Origin: Spirochaetaceae bacterium UBA6243 | Lineage (GTDB): Bacteria; Spirochaetota; Spirochaetia; Treponematales; Rectinemataceae | Direction of reading: 5' to 3' | Length of the DNA stretch: 41,154 nucleotides | Assembly: GCA_002441395.1 (NCBI GenBank) | Contig: DJVZ01000018.1 | Span: 58,910-100,063 of the forward strand | Part shown: piece by piece, positions 8,489-16,671 of the stretch | How the letters are laid out: every line of letters begins with the position of its first letter | How positions within the stretch are numbered: position 1 is the stretch's first letter | Made by a program: the position numbers and the translations under genes | The notes under the pieces: generated by a model | Told to the model about the DNA's origin: nothing | What the model saw: only the letters and a program-made list of their open reading frames with translations | The model's database searches: none

Positions 8489-9922
8489 ATGAAAATCGAC
8501 ATTTCGACCATAAACGCGCTTTTTACTGATTCTTCTCTTTCGGGGTTTTTTGCGGAGACCGATCTTTTTTATATCGACTTCCAGTCAGGGACTGCGCGTT
8601 CGTGCTATACGCTCCGTTCCCTTGGTTATGAAGATAACGATTTGCTAAATATCACCAGCCCTTTTTCTGTGCAGGAGGCGGATAAAGAAAGGGCGGATAG
8701 GCTCATTCATCGCCTCATAGCAAACGAGGCAGATAGTGTCATCGACGCATTCCGGGTCGCTTCAAAAGATGGTTCGAGCTATCATTGGCTTCGTTTTTCG
8801 ACCAGAGTAGTCTCTCGCGATGCGGAAGGACGGCCGGAAGCCATAATCGGTCATGTGCTCGATGTGGACGACTTGATTACCTCTCAGGAGGAAATTCGTG
8901 ACCGCCTTGTCGAGATCGATGCCATGCGGGAACTTATCACCGCCATCAATAAAAGTCTCGATTTTGAGGAGACTTTCTTGCGTATCATTGAGCAATTGCA
9001 TCGCATCATTCCCTTTGACAGAGCGAGTGCACAATCCCTTGAAAATGACCGGCTCACGGTTGTTGCCGGATTTGGCTATAGAGAAGGAGAGTTGGAAGGC
9101 CTTACCTTTCCTGCGCATGGTATCGAGAATCCTTCCGTTCGTGCGCTCCAAGAGCACAAAATTGTCATCTGCAACAATGTTCCGGAGGAATTCCCCGGAT
9201 TCATCCGCCCCAACAACGATTTCATCACGCTCTCATGGCTCGGAATACCGCTCATCTACGAAAAGAAGGTCATCGGACTTTTGGCGCTGGATAATCAGGC
9301 CCTGAATGCATACAACGATCAGCATGTAAGAATCGTCAGTTCTCTGGCCGACTATATCGCGATCGCCCTAGAGCACGCACGCAAACACCAGCTCGTGACC
9401 TACCAGGCCATGACCGACAGGCTCTCCGGGCTGGCCAACCGTTATGGCCTCGAGACGCAAGGCATGGAGATTTTCCAGAAATCGATCGAACAGGATCAGT
9501 CGATCGGCGTGCTGATGATCGATATTGATCATTTCAAACAAGTGAACGATACGTACGGCCATGCCTATGGCGACATCGTGCTCAGGTCGATTACGCAGGC
9601 CATCCGTGAACAGATCCGGAGCAGGGATTATGCAGTCCGCTATGGAGGCGAAGAGTTCGTGGTGCTCCTGCCAGGCTTGAGCGCGCGCGAAGCCCTCATC
9701 GTGGCGGAGCGATTGCGCATCAGAATTTCACAGACCGTCATTGAAAAAGAGCGAAGGTTGCCTACCGTGAGCATTGGCATCTACGCTGCCGTGCCTGGGC
9801 CGCTCGATATTCTGCATGAGTTCATCCGCAGGGCTGACCTGGCACTCTATACCGCGAAAGAGGCAGGTAGAAACCGTTCGCGCGTGTGGTCGACAAGCCC
9901 CGAATTCTATGTGAATGAATAA
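8489..9922 (+). CDS. PAS-GAF-GGDEF diguanylate cyclase
   Basis: The 477-aa soluble protein has a PAS fold at about 20-125, a GAF domain at about 150-295 (ending LIYEKKVIGLLALDN) and a GGDEF domain at about 305-465. The active site is intact: DIDHFKQVND supplies the metal-binding Asp residues and the signature is GGEEF. An inhibitory RxxD site (RSRD) sits five residues before the signature, so product inhibition by c-di-GMP is expected. It should make c-di-GMP from GTP in response to a cytoplasmic signal sensed by PAS or GAF; the ligand is unknown. I chose ATG 8489 because upstream codons lie in the divergent promoter region, although the SD (AGAAG) is weak. No EAL domain is present. Confidence 0.92.
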   Translation: MKIDISTINALFTDSSLSGFFAETDLFYIDFQSGTARSCYTLRSLGYEDNDLLNITSPFSVQEADKERADRLIHRLIANEADSVIDAFRVASKDGSSYHWLRFSTRVVSRDAEGRPEAIIGHVLDVDDLITSQEEIRDRLVEIDAMRELITAINKSLDFEETFLRIIEQLHRIIPFDRASAQSLENDRLTVVAGFGYREGELEGLTFPAHGIENPSVRALQEHKIVICNNVPEEFPGFIRPNNDFITLSWLGIPLIYEKKVIGLLALDNQALNAYNDQHVRIVSSLADYIAIALEHARKHQLVTYQAMTDRLSGLANRYGLETQGMEIFQKSIEQDQSIGVLMIDIDHFKQVNDTYGHAYGDIVLRSITQAIREQIRSRDYAVRYGGEEFVVLLPGLSAREALIVAERLRIRISQTVIEKERRLPTVSIGIYAAVPGPLDILHEFIRRADLALYTAKEAGRNRSRVWSTSPEFYVNE

Positions 9923-9942
9923 GCCGTCAAGCCGCCGCCCGC

Positions 9943-10995
9943 CTATTCTGCGGCTCTTTTGCGCCTGTCTTCCGCCTTGCGCGAAATGCGGTTCCACACC
10001 GAACTCAAGCCCATCGCCTTTTTAGCCATCGAAAGGGTGATACGGGCCTCTTCACGCATGCGCATGGTGCCCTCGTAGATGATTTCCTCGACAAGACCTT
10101 TTTGTGATTCGTAGTACGCGCGGCGCTCGCGGATGGGATCGAGGAAGGCGTTGATCGCGCTGGCGAGCTTTTCCTTCACTTCGACGTCGCCGACTGTACC
10201 GGCCCGGTAGCGCGCCTTGAGGTCCTCGACTTCAGCCTTGTCCGGGTTGAAGGCATCGTGGTAGATGAAGACGGGATTGCCCTCGACGGTGCCGGGAATA
10301 TCGGCGCGCACACGATTGGGATCGGTGTACATGGACATCACCCGCTTTTGTACCGCTTTTGCATCGTCGGAGAGGAAGATGGCGTTGCCCAGACTCTTCG
10401 ACATCTTCGCGTTGCCGTCCGTTCCCACGAGCGAGCCGTATTCCGATATCATCACCTCCGGAACAGGGAAGGTTTCGCCGTACAGAAAATTGAATCGGCG
10501 AGCGATTTCCCGCGTCACTTCGACATGGGCTTCATTGTCCTTGCCGACGGGCACAAGGTGGGCGCGCGGCAGAAGAATGTCGGCGGCCTGAAGCACGGGG
10601 TACCCCAAAAGGCCGAAGGGCATTTCCTCGATGTGCGCGTTCTGTGCCATTTCCTTGAGGCTTGGCACGCGGGAAAGCCGCGGCACCGTGATGAGATTCT
10701 CGAAGAAAAGCGAGAGCTCGGTCACCTCGGGCACGGCGGATTGCAGATAAATCACCGATTTTTTCGGATCGATGCCCACTGACAGATAATCGAGCACCGC
10801 CGAATGAATATTTTCGGAAAGCTGTTCTATATTTTCTTTTTCGGGTTTTGTGGTGAGGGTGTGAAGATCGGCGATGATAAAAAAGCATTCATAATCATCC
10901 TGAAGTCGTACGCGATTTGCGAGCGAGCCGACGTAGTGGCCAAGATGAAGTTTGCCGGTGGGCCTGTCACCGGTCAGAATGCGCTTTTTCTCCAT
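9943..10995 (-). CDS. trpS: Tryptophanyl-tRNA synthetase
   Basis: The 350-aa length and sequence fit bacterial class I TrpRS, which charges tRNA-Trp using ATP. The HIGH-type motif appears as GKLHLGHYVG near residue 14, and the KMSKS loop is intact as AKMSKSLGN near 196. The Rossmann core sequences FFIIADLHTLT and GYPVLQAADILLPRAHLVPVGKD are typical. GGAG lies 8 nt before the ATG. It converges on the GGDEF gene with a 20-bp gap and follows msrB on the same strand after about 140 bp. I see no T-box in front of it. Confidence 0.96.
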   Translation of the reverse strand: MEKKRILTGDRPTGKLHLGHYVGSLANRVRLQDDYECFFIIADLHTLTTKPEKENIEQLSENIHSAVLDYLSVGIDPKKSVIYLQSAVPEVTELSLFFENLITVPRLSRVPSLKEMAQNAHIEEMPFGLLGYPVLQAADILLPRAHLVPVGKDNEAHVEVTREIARRFNFLYGETFPVPEVMISEYGSLVGTDGNAKMSKSLGNAIFLSDDAKAVQKRVMSMYTDPNRVRADIPGTVEGNPVFIYHDAFNPDKAEVEDLKARYRAGTVGDVEVKEKLASAINAFLDPIRERRAYYESQKGLVEEIIYEGTMRMREEARITLSMAKKAMGLSSVWNRISRKAEDRRKRAAE

Positions 10996-11134
10996 GATTG
11001 TGCTCCAGAGGATGAAGTGTGCAGCCAGTGTAGCGAATCACGCGAAAAAGGGCAATGAGCACGGAGGGCGGGAACGGGCGTGCGGTGAGGGGGCCAGGAG
11101 GGGCCTTCAGGTCGGGCCGCGGGGAAGGAGTCCG

Positions 11135-11869
11135 CTATCTGAACAGCGAAAGCAGGGCGCCGTACCCCTCAAGTTCCAGGTCTTCTTTGGGTACGAAGCG
11201 GAGACTGGCCGAGTTGATGCAGTAGCGCAGCCCTGTGGGGTTGGGCCCGTCATCAAAGACATGGCCAAGGTGCCCGCCCGATTTTTTGGCTCGGACCTCG
11301 ATGCGGTGCATGCCGAGAGAATAATCGTCGACAAGGATGAGCGCGTTTTCGTCGAGGGGCTTCCAGAAACTTGGCCAGCCTGTGCCGGAATCGAATTTTG
11401 TCGTCGAAGCGAAAAGCGGTGTGCCGTCGATCTTGTCGATATAAATCCCGTCGCGATGGTTGTTCCAGAACGTGTTTTCAAAAGGAGGCTCGGTCGCGGC
11501 TTCAACGAGCACGGCATACTCTTCCGGGCTCAGCTTTGCCTTGAGTTCTTCCGTGGGCTGAATATAGCAGATGGTATTTGCATCTTTTTCCGAATAGACC
11601 ATGAGGGATCCTCCTTGTGGTATTTCAATGGCTTGCGGTGTGGGCGCGGTGGACTCCGGAACGGATGCCGGCACAGATGCTGTGACGGGTGCCGTCCCGG
11701 GCGCACTCGAATCGCCTGCGTTGCCGGCGGACGAAGTCGGATGAGACCGTGCGCAGGACATCAACAGAACGCTTGCGGCCAGCATTGTTATGGCGGCAGC
11801 AAAGGGCAGCATGAATTTTCTGCGCGCGCCGGATATACAGTTGACCATAGTTGTAATAAATATACGCAT
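11135..11869 (-). CDS. msrB: Lipoprotein peptide-methionine (R)-S-oxide reductase MsrB
   Basis: From ATG 11869 the protein is 244 aa. It begins with a basic n-region (ARRK), a hydrophobic core and the lipobox LLMSC with Cys39, so it is predicted to be a lipoprotein facing the periplasm or cell surface. A Ser/Pro/Ala-rich linker leads to an MsrB domain (about 110-240) with FDSGTGWPSF, GGHLGHVF and the catalytic Cys in RYCINSASL. It reduces methionine-R-sulfoxide in proteins. Both Zn-binding CxxC pairs are absent (GGHLGHVF is preceded by Ser), and Thr occupies the usual resolving-Cys site in SGTGW. It may therefore need an external reductant partner (inference). In-frame starts run from 11887 (TTG) inward; none has a clear SD. 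Confidence 0.9.
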   Translation of the reverse strand: MRIFITTMVNCISGARRKFMLPFAAAITMLAASVLLMSCARSHPTSSAGNAGDSSAPGTAPVTASVPASVPESTAPTPQAIEIPQGGSLMVYSEKDANTICYIQPTEELKAKLSPEEYAVLVEAATEPPFENTFWNNHRDGIYIDKIDGTPLFASTTKFDSGTGWPSFWKPLDENALILVDDYSLGMHRIEVRAKKSGGHLGHVFDDGPNPTGLRYCINSASLRFVPKEDLELEGYGALLSLFR

Positions 11870-11919
11870 GGTGTTGCGCTGCGGCAATATTTTTGTATTG
11901 AAAAAACCGTATCCCTGTG

Positions 11920-11949
11920 CTGCAAAAACGCCGCGAGATGCGCTAGAAT
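11920..11949 (+). promoter_or_regulatory. Possible promoter of the alpha/beta-hydrolase gene
   Basis: TAGAAT (11944-11949) lies 9 nt before the ATG at 11959, with CTGCAA (11920-11925) 18 nt upstream. There is no Shine-Dalgarno sequence in the nine bases before the start, so a leaderless or near-leaderless transcript is likely. The -35 match is weak. Confidence 0.35.
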
Positions 11950-11958
11950 GATCACCGT

Positions 11959-12930
11959 ATGTGGTTAATAATTGTTATATATGCCGGTTTGATTATCTTG
12001 CTGGTGGGCATGACCTACAAGTTCATGTTCAGGCTTAAACCCAGAAGTCTTGAATTTACAAAGCAATACTCGCTTGCTCATGGGGAGATTGACGAAGCCT
12101 TTCTCGATCTTGACTGGAAGGAATGGGAGTTTGACTCGCCTCATGGCTATGTTTTGAAAGGCCAGTATCTGCGCGGGAAAGAAGACGCTCCGGCGGCGCT
12201 CTTTGTGCATGGAATCATCTGGACACGCTATGGGATGGCCAAATATATGCGGCCTTTTATCGAGCAGGGCTGGAATGTCGCGGCTTTCGACCTGGCAGGC
12301 CACGGAGAGAGCGCGGCGCCGGGACGATTTTATTCTTCGTATGGATTTTATGAAAAATTCGATGTGCAGGCGGGTGTCAAGGAGCTTCATTCGCTCTTTC
12401 CTGAAGCCCCTCTCTATGGGCTCTTCGGTGAGTCGCTGGGAGCCGCTTCGGCGCTGGAATATGCGCCCCTTGCAGGGAGCGCCGCTTCCAGGGGAGTTGA
12501 TTTCGTTGTGGCCGACTGCCCGTTTTCCTCGGCGTGGGATGAGCTCATGGAACACTATAGAATGGCTCATGTACCGAATTTCATTGCATGGCCCGCGGCT
12601 CACGTGTCGCGCTGGCTCGTCCGCTTTCTGCACGGGTTTGACATCGAAGAGGCTTCGCCGAAAAAGGCGGTCATGCAGACCGATATGCCGATATTGTTCA
12701 CACACGGCATGGAAGATCGCGATGTGCCGACCATAATGAGTGTGCGCATGGCCAGCGCGCGGATGGCGAACAATGTAGGCATGACTGAACTTGTACTCAT
12801 CCCGGGTGCCACACACGCGAAAGGCATTTTGACGGATAAGGCGCGCTGGCTCTCGGGAGTAATGACATTTGTCGAACGTGTCCGTTGCGAAAAGGAAGCG
12901 GTTCAAAACAGTGGGCAGAAAGGAGTCTGA
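11959..12930 (+). CDS. Membrane-anchored alpha/beta hydrolase
   Basis: The 323-aa protein starts with one N-terminal transmembrane helix (about residues 1-21, WLIIVIYAGLIILLVGM). A serine-hydrolase fold follows: an oxyanion-loop HG (FVHGIIWTRYG), the nucleophile elbow GESLG, a catalytic Asp in MEDRDVP and a catalytic His in GATHAKG. It resembles the BAAT/esterase-like hydrolases with the catalytic domain tethered to the inner membrane. The substrate (ester, lipid or peptide) is unknown. The downstream thioesterase starts 2 nt after its stop, so the pair may act together on acyl substrates (inference). Confidence 0.87.
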   Translation: MWLIIVIYAGLIILLVGMTYKFMFRLKPRSLEFTKQYSLAHGEIDEAFLDLDWKEWEFDSPHGYVLKGQYLRGKEDAPAALFVHGIIWTRYGMAKYMRPFIEQGWNVAAFDLAGHGESAAPGRFYSSYGFYEKFDVQAGVKELHSLFPEAPLYGLFGESLGAASALEYAPLAGSAASRGVDFVVADCPFSSAWDELMEHYRMAHVPNFIAWPAAHVSRWLVRFLHGFDIEEASPKKAVMQTDMPILFTHGMEDRDVPTIMSVRMASARMANNVGMTELVLIPGATHAKGILTDKARWLSGVMTFVERVRCEKEAVQNSGQKGV

Positions 12931-12932
12931 GC

Positions 12933-13337
12933 ATGGAACTCGAAGTCGGGCTTGTCGCCGAGAAAGAAATTACTGTTGAAGATAAGCATGTGGCTTCGCA
13001 TTTAGGTTCGGGAGGAGTCCCCGTCTACGCGACACCGTCGATGGTGCTACACATGGAAGAAACTTCCCGTCAGGCGGTTGACCATCTTCTGGGGCCGGAT
13101 GGCGCAACGGTCGGTGCCTATATTGCGGTAAAGCATTTGGCTCCGACGCCGAAGGGCATGAAGGTGCGTATACGCTCGGAACTGGTGAAGGTCGAGGGAC
13201 GCCTGCTCACCTTCAAGGTTGAGGCGTGGGACGAGGTCGAAAAAGTCGGCGAGGCGGAGCATGTGCGTGCGATAATCAGCATGGCCAAGTTTTCCGAGCG
13301 GCTCGAGAAGAAGAAAAAAGCCGCCGCGCAGAAATGA
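12933..13337 (+). CDS. FlK-like hotdog-fold thioesterase
   Basis: The 134-aa single hotdog domain resembles the fluoroacetyl-CoA thioesterase family. The segment VPVYATPSMVLHMEETSRQ is diagnostic. Thr34, Glu42 and His68 are spaced 8 and 26 residues apart, exactly like the FlK triad Thr42/Glu50/His76. Members of this family that lack a fluorometabolite pathway probably hydrolyse other short acyl-CoAs; I would not assign fluoroacetyl-CoA as the substrate. A good AGGAG lies 7 nt before the ATG, inside the end of the hydrolase gene, so the two form a tight operon. The Lys/Ala-rich tail has no motif. Confidence 0.87.
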   Translation: MELEVGLVAEKEITVEDKHVASHLGSGGVPVYATPSMVLHMEETSRQAVDHLLGPDGATVGAYIAVKHLAPTPKGMKVRIRSELVKVEGRLLTFKVEAWDEVEKVGEAEHVRAIISMAKFSERLEKKKKAAAQK

Positions 13338-13400
13338 GCGCGACAGCTTTTTGAATACTGTTTTCGGCGCGGTGGCGGCGAGTCGGCCGCTCCGTCTTCG

Positions 13401-14189
13401 CTACATGCTCTTCCAGAACTTGTAAAATTTGCGCTCAACCGTATCCAGATCGAGATAGGGATAGAATTTACAGGGCTTTCCATTCTCCGCGAACATGAAC
13501 CCTTCCTTGAGATATTTATACGAAATGCGGTCGATGGGGCAGTCGAGCGAAATGCCTTTGACCACTTTTCCGGGAGTGGTGCGCACTTCTTCGATGGCGG
13601 AGACCAGTCGCGCGGGGTGTATGCCCGGCACATAGCAGCGGATGAGGGGGTTCTCCTCGTATTCTTTCAAAAATTCCTGGGCGTCGAACTCGAGGAGGGT
13701 AAAGGCCATCTTGGGGGCGCCTTTCGAGTTGCGCGGATCGGTGATGAATTGTCCGAAATCGTGGCAATTGAGCTTGGTGAGCACGATGAATCGCAGGGGA
13801 CTTACCTCGAGCATTATACGGAACTCGTCGGTGTCGATCGAGGGTTCGTAAGGTTTTGACTCCAGCTCGACATAGTCGCCGAGAGAATTGCTGATATAGA
13901 GTTTGCCGAGCGCGCCGTAGTCCATGTGCTCCATTACGCGGTAGCTCTTAATGAATTTGGTGGCCTTGGGTCTGCCATCTTCGTGGGGCTTGAGTTCGGC
14001 ATAGGCAGTGTCGATGTCGAAATAGGGATTTCTGAATTCGGGGTCAATTTCGGTGAAGATCAGCCTGCCTTCGAAATATCGGGTGGAACCCTGGACATAA
14101 TGCTTTATGAAATGCTCAGGTTCGAGCTGTGACGCAATGAGGGAGTGATTCGGATGAATGATCATGTAGAGATGTTTTTCGTTCGCCAT
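13401..14189 (-). CDS. Conserved-looking protein of unknown function (262 aa)
   Basis: I do not recognise this family. The 262-aa product is soluble, rich in aromatic and charged residues, and begins MANEKHLYMIIHPNHSLIAS. That opening suggests it reports on or binds something at the level of a single globular domain. There is no signal peptide, membrane helix or metal motif; Cys residues are scattered (LNCHDF, IRCYVPG, SLDCPID, KPCKFYP). A strong GGAGG 8-9 nt upstream fixes the start at 14189 and excludes the longer open frame to 14291. It lies just downstream of hppA on the same strand (64-bp gap) and may share its transcript. Confidence 0.75.
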   Translation of the reverse strand: MANEKHLYMIIHPNHSLIASQLEPEHFIKHYVQGSTRYFEGRLIFTEIDPEFRNPYFDIDTAYAELKPHEDGRPKATKFIKSYRVMEHMDYGALGKLYISNSLGDYVELESKPYEPSIDTDEFRIMLEVSPLRFIVLTKLNCHDFGQFITDPRNSKGAPKMAFTLLEFDAQEFLKEYEENPLIRCYVPGIHPARLVSAIEEVRTTPGKVVKGISLDCPIDRISYKYLKEGFMFAENGKPCKFYPYLDLDTVERKFYKFWKSM

Positions 14190-14253
14190 GGGGCAAACCT
14201 CCTTACTTATTCTCAACAATCTACTGAAAAATCGCAGGAAAAGAAAGGCGGGA

Positions 14254-16329
14254 CTAGTGCCACACCGTCCTGAACAAGGGCGCGAGCACAAGAGAGATGA
14301 TCGCCATCAATTTGATGAGAATATTGAGCGAAGGGCCGGCGGTGTCTTTGAACGGATCGCCGACCGTATCGCCGACAACTGCGGCACGATGCGCGGCGGA
14401 ACCTTTGCCCTCTTCACTGCGCGACTCGATGAGTTTTTTCGCATTGTCCCAGGCGCCGCCCGAATTCGACATGAATATGGCAAGAAGGCCGCCGGACACA
14501 GTGGCTCCGACAAGTAAGCCGGTGAGCACCGCGGGTCCGCCAATGAGTCCCGCGAGGACAGGAGCCGCAATCGCGGATACGCCCGGAAGAATCATGCTTT
14601 TCAGCGCTGTCTGGGTCGAGATGTCGACGCAGCTCCGATAGTCCGGCTCCTCGGTTCCTTCGAGAATGCCCGGTTTGGAGCGGAATTGCCTTCGCACTTC
14701 CTCGATCATTGCAAACGCGGCCTTATAGATGGCGTCCATTGAGAGTGAGCTGAAGAAGAACGGAATCATTCCGCCAATGAACAGGCCGATGAGCACACTG
14801 GGATTTGCCAGATTCATCGTTTCGATCGGAATTCCTGCGGCGCTGAGGAACGCGACAATGAGAGTGAGTGAAGTCAGAAGCGCCGAGCCGATGGCGAAGC
14901 CTTTGCCGATGGCGGCGGTGGTGTTGCCGACAGCGTCGAGCGAATCAGTCACCTTGCGCACCTCGGGTTCCATTTCGGACATTTCGGCAAGTCCGCCGGC
15001 ATTATCGGCAACCGGCCCGTACGCATCGACGGAGAGCTGAATGCCAAGCGTCAGCAGCATGCCAAGGCCCGCGATGCCAATGCCATAGAGCCCGGCGAGC
15101 TGGTTTGAGAGCCCGATGGCGAGTCCGATGACGAGAATCGGGAACACCGTCGAACTCATGCCGACGCCGAGGCCTGAAATGATCGTCGTCGCGGCGCCGG
15201 TGGTGCAGGATTTCGCGATTTTCCGCACCGGCGGCGTATCGGAACCCGTGTAATACTCGGTGATGAGGCCGATCGCGGTGCCCGCGACAAGCCCTGTAAT
15301 GCAGGCAAAATAGATGCCGAGCCAGCCGGCCTCACGTGTGCCGCTCAAGAAATGACCGGTGCCTACGGTGAAGCGAATGACCGGCAGCAGCAAAACAATT
15401 GCGATAAGCGCAGCGCCGAGGGAGCCGGCATTGAGCGCTGTCTGAGGGCGTTTAGCGCGACTCAGATGAACAAAAAGTGTGCCGATGAGCGAAGCGAGCA
15501 CTCCTGTCCCCGCGGCGATGAGCGGCAATATGGCCAATCGCAGCTGCATCTGAGGGCTTGCAGAGACCGCAATGCCGAGCACCATGCAACCGATGATCGA
15601 TCCCGCGTAGGACTCAAAGAGGTCGGCACCCATGCCCGCTACATCGCCTACGTTATCCCCCACATTGTCGGCGATGACCGCCGGGTTCCGGTGGTCATCC
15701 TCCGGTATGCCGACTTCGACTTTGCCCACAAGGTCAGCGCCGACATCGGCAGCCTTCGTGTAGATGCCACCACCGACCCGCGCGAAAAGCGCCATCATCG
15801 AGGCGCCAAGCGAAAATCCGGACACAATTGGGAATATGGTCTCTGCAAGCATCGTCTCGGCGTTCGGAATAAGCAGGAGCAATCCGAGAATGCCCCCAAT
15901 GCCCAGCAGCACAAGCCCAACGACGGTCATTCCCATCACCGAACCGCTTGAAAACGCGATCTTGAGTGCTGGCAAAACACCCTTCTGCGCCGCTTCGGCG
16001 GTCCGGGCATTGGCTTTGACCGCGATACTCATACCGAACCATCCTGCCGACGCCGAGAGCGCCGCGCCAACCAAAAAAGAAATACTCTGTAATTTCAGGA
16101 TGCCGCCATTCAGGGCAAAAAGAAGGAGCGCAATGACAGGAAGAATGAGGCTTACCGTCCGGTATTCGCGTGTGAGAAACGCATGAGCTCCCTCTTCGAT
16201 ATATCCGGAAATTCGTGCTACTGTAGAATTATAAAGTGGTATTTTCTTGATGCTGCTGCTTGTAATCAAGGAGTATACAAGAGCCACCAAGGCAGTTGAG
16301 ACAGCGACGATCACCCCGCTCGATAGCAT
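14254..16329 (-). CDS. hppA: K+-dependent membrane-bound inorganic pyrophosphatase
   Basis: The 691-aa polytopic protein couples PPi hydrolysis to H+ or Na+ export across the inner membrane. Signature segments include GGGIYTKAADVGADLVGKVE, DDHRNPAVIADNVGDNVGD and, near the C-terminus, GDTVGDPFKDTAGPS, which together carry the Asp-rich Mg-PPi site. GNTTAAIGKG has Ala and Gly where K+-independent enzymes have Lys and Thr, so this is the K+-dependent subfamily; I cannot decide the pumped ion by eye. About 16 membrane helices are expected for the family. AGGAGG precedes the start by about 7 nt. In a fermenter it would recover energy from biosynthetic PPi. It diverges from the arg operon. Confidence 0.96.
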   Translation of the reverse strand: MLSSGVIVAVSTALVALVYSLITSSSIKKIPLYNSTVARISGYIEEGAHAFLTREYRTVSLILPVIALLLFALNGGILKLQSISFLVGAALSASAGWFGMSIAVKANARTAEAAQKGVLPALKIAFSSGSVMGMTVVGLVLLGIGGILGLLLLIPNAETMLAETIFPIVSGFSLGASMMALFARVGGGIYTKAADVGADLVGKVEVGIPEDDHRNPAVIADNVGDNVGDVAGMGADLFESYAGSIIGCMVLGIAVSASPQMQLRLAILPLIAAGTGVLASLIGTLFVHLSRAKRPQTALNAGSLGAALIAIVLLLPVIRFTVGTGHFLSGTREAGWLGIYFACITGLVAGTAIGLITEYYTGSDTPPVRKIAKSCTTGAATTIISGLGVGMSSTVFPILVIGLAIGLSNQLAGLYGIGIAGLGMLLTLGIQLSVDAYGPVADNAGGLAEMSEMEPEVRKVTDSLDAVGNTTAAIGKGFAIGSALLTSLTLIVAFLSAAGIPIETMNLANPSVLIGLFIGGMIPFFFSSLSMDAIYKAAFAMIEEVRRQFRSKPGILEGTEEPDYRSCVDISTQTALKSMILPGVSAIAAPVLAGLIGGPAVLTGLLVGATVSGGLLAIFMSNSGGAWDNAKKLIESRSEEGKGSAAHRAAVVGDTVGDPFKDTAGPSLNILIKLMAIISLVLAPLFRTVWH

Positions 16330-16379
16330 TGGCGACCTCCTTTTAGAAAAAGCTTAAGCATGTTTTGCTTTGATAGCCC

Positions 16380-16409
16380 ATTATAAGGGTGGCTTTTCAA
16401 ATCTGGCAA
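16380..16409 (-). promoter_or_regulatory. Predicted promoter of hppA
   Basis: On the minus strand TTGCCA (16409-16404) and a perfect TATAAT (16385-16380) are separated by 18 nt. They lie about 50 nt upstream of the hppA start, which has its own AGGAGG. This is a standard leadered sigma-70 arrangement. Confidence 0.6.
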
Positions 16410-16424
16410 TATAAAAAAGAAGCC

Positions 16425-16436
16425 ATGGCGCGCCAT
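16425..16436. repeat. 12-bp perfect palindrome ATGGCGCGCCAT
   Basis: The palindrome lies just upstream of the hppA -35 element, in the spacer between divergent hppA and the arg leader, and is followed by five T residues. It could be an operator or a small hairpin; nothing identifies its binder. Confidence 0.4.
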
Positions 16437-16452
16437 TTTTCGCCGACATCGG

Positions 16453-16470
16453 GCGGGCAATGTTGCCCGC
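16453..16470. repeat. Inverted repeat GCGGGCAA-TG-TTGCCCGC
   Basis: Two perfect 8-bp arms are separated by 2 bp, 34 bp upstream of the arg leader -35 hexamer. The symmetry and position fit a protein-binding operator better than a terminator, since no T-run follows. It is not an ARG box. Confidence 0.45.
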
Positions 16471-16503
16471 GCTGATAAAATTTCATAATTATGCATCAAA
16501 ACC

Positions 16504-16533
16504 TTGACAAAAGTGATGATTTGTATTTTTATT
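16504..16533 (+). promoter_or_regulatory. Predicted promoter of the arg leader/argCJBD operon
   Basis: A perfect TTGACA (16504-16509) is followed after 17-18 nt by the AT-rich TTTTAT/TTTATT (16527-16533). Transcription would start near 16540, about 20 nt before the leader ORF and 200 nt before argC. Just upstream is an AT-rich dyad, TTTCATAATTATGCAT (16481-16496), which weakly resembles an ArgR half-site arrangement. Confidence 0.5.
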
Positions 16534-16560
16534 GAACCACTTTTCTTTTGGGAGGGGCAT

Positions 16561-16671
16561 ATGACATGCTCACTTCTCATCACAATCACCTCACCATCCC
16601 TAGGGATCCTGCGAAGAACCCTTCGCACCTTCCATTCCCGTCGTGCGCCGCTGTTCTGCCGTCGACGTTGA
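16561..16671 (+). CDS. Candidate arginine-rich leader peptide (36 codons) of the arg operon
   Basis: ATG at 16561 is preceded by GGAGGGG (16551-16557) and opens a 36-codon frame ending at TGA 16669-16671. The first 17 residues contain no Arg. The last 19 contain eight: an adjacent pair at 18-19, singly at 22, a pair at 27-28 and a triplet at 34-36 immediately before the stop. Arg codons are CGT (4), CGA (2), CGC and AGA. It lies between a predicted promoter and argC, the first gene of arginine synthesis here. That is the expected layout of a ribosome-mediated attenuator in which scarce charged tRNA-Arg stalls translation. I infer the function; the peptide itself matches no family. Overlapping frames lack comparable bias. 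Confidence 0.55.
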   Translation: MTCSLLITITSPSLGILRRTLRTFHSRRAPLFCRRR

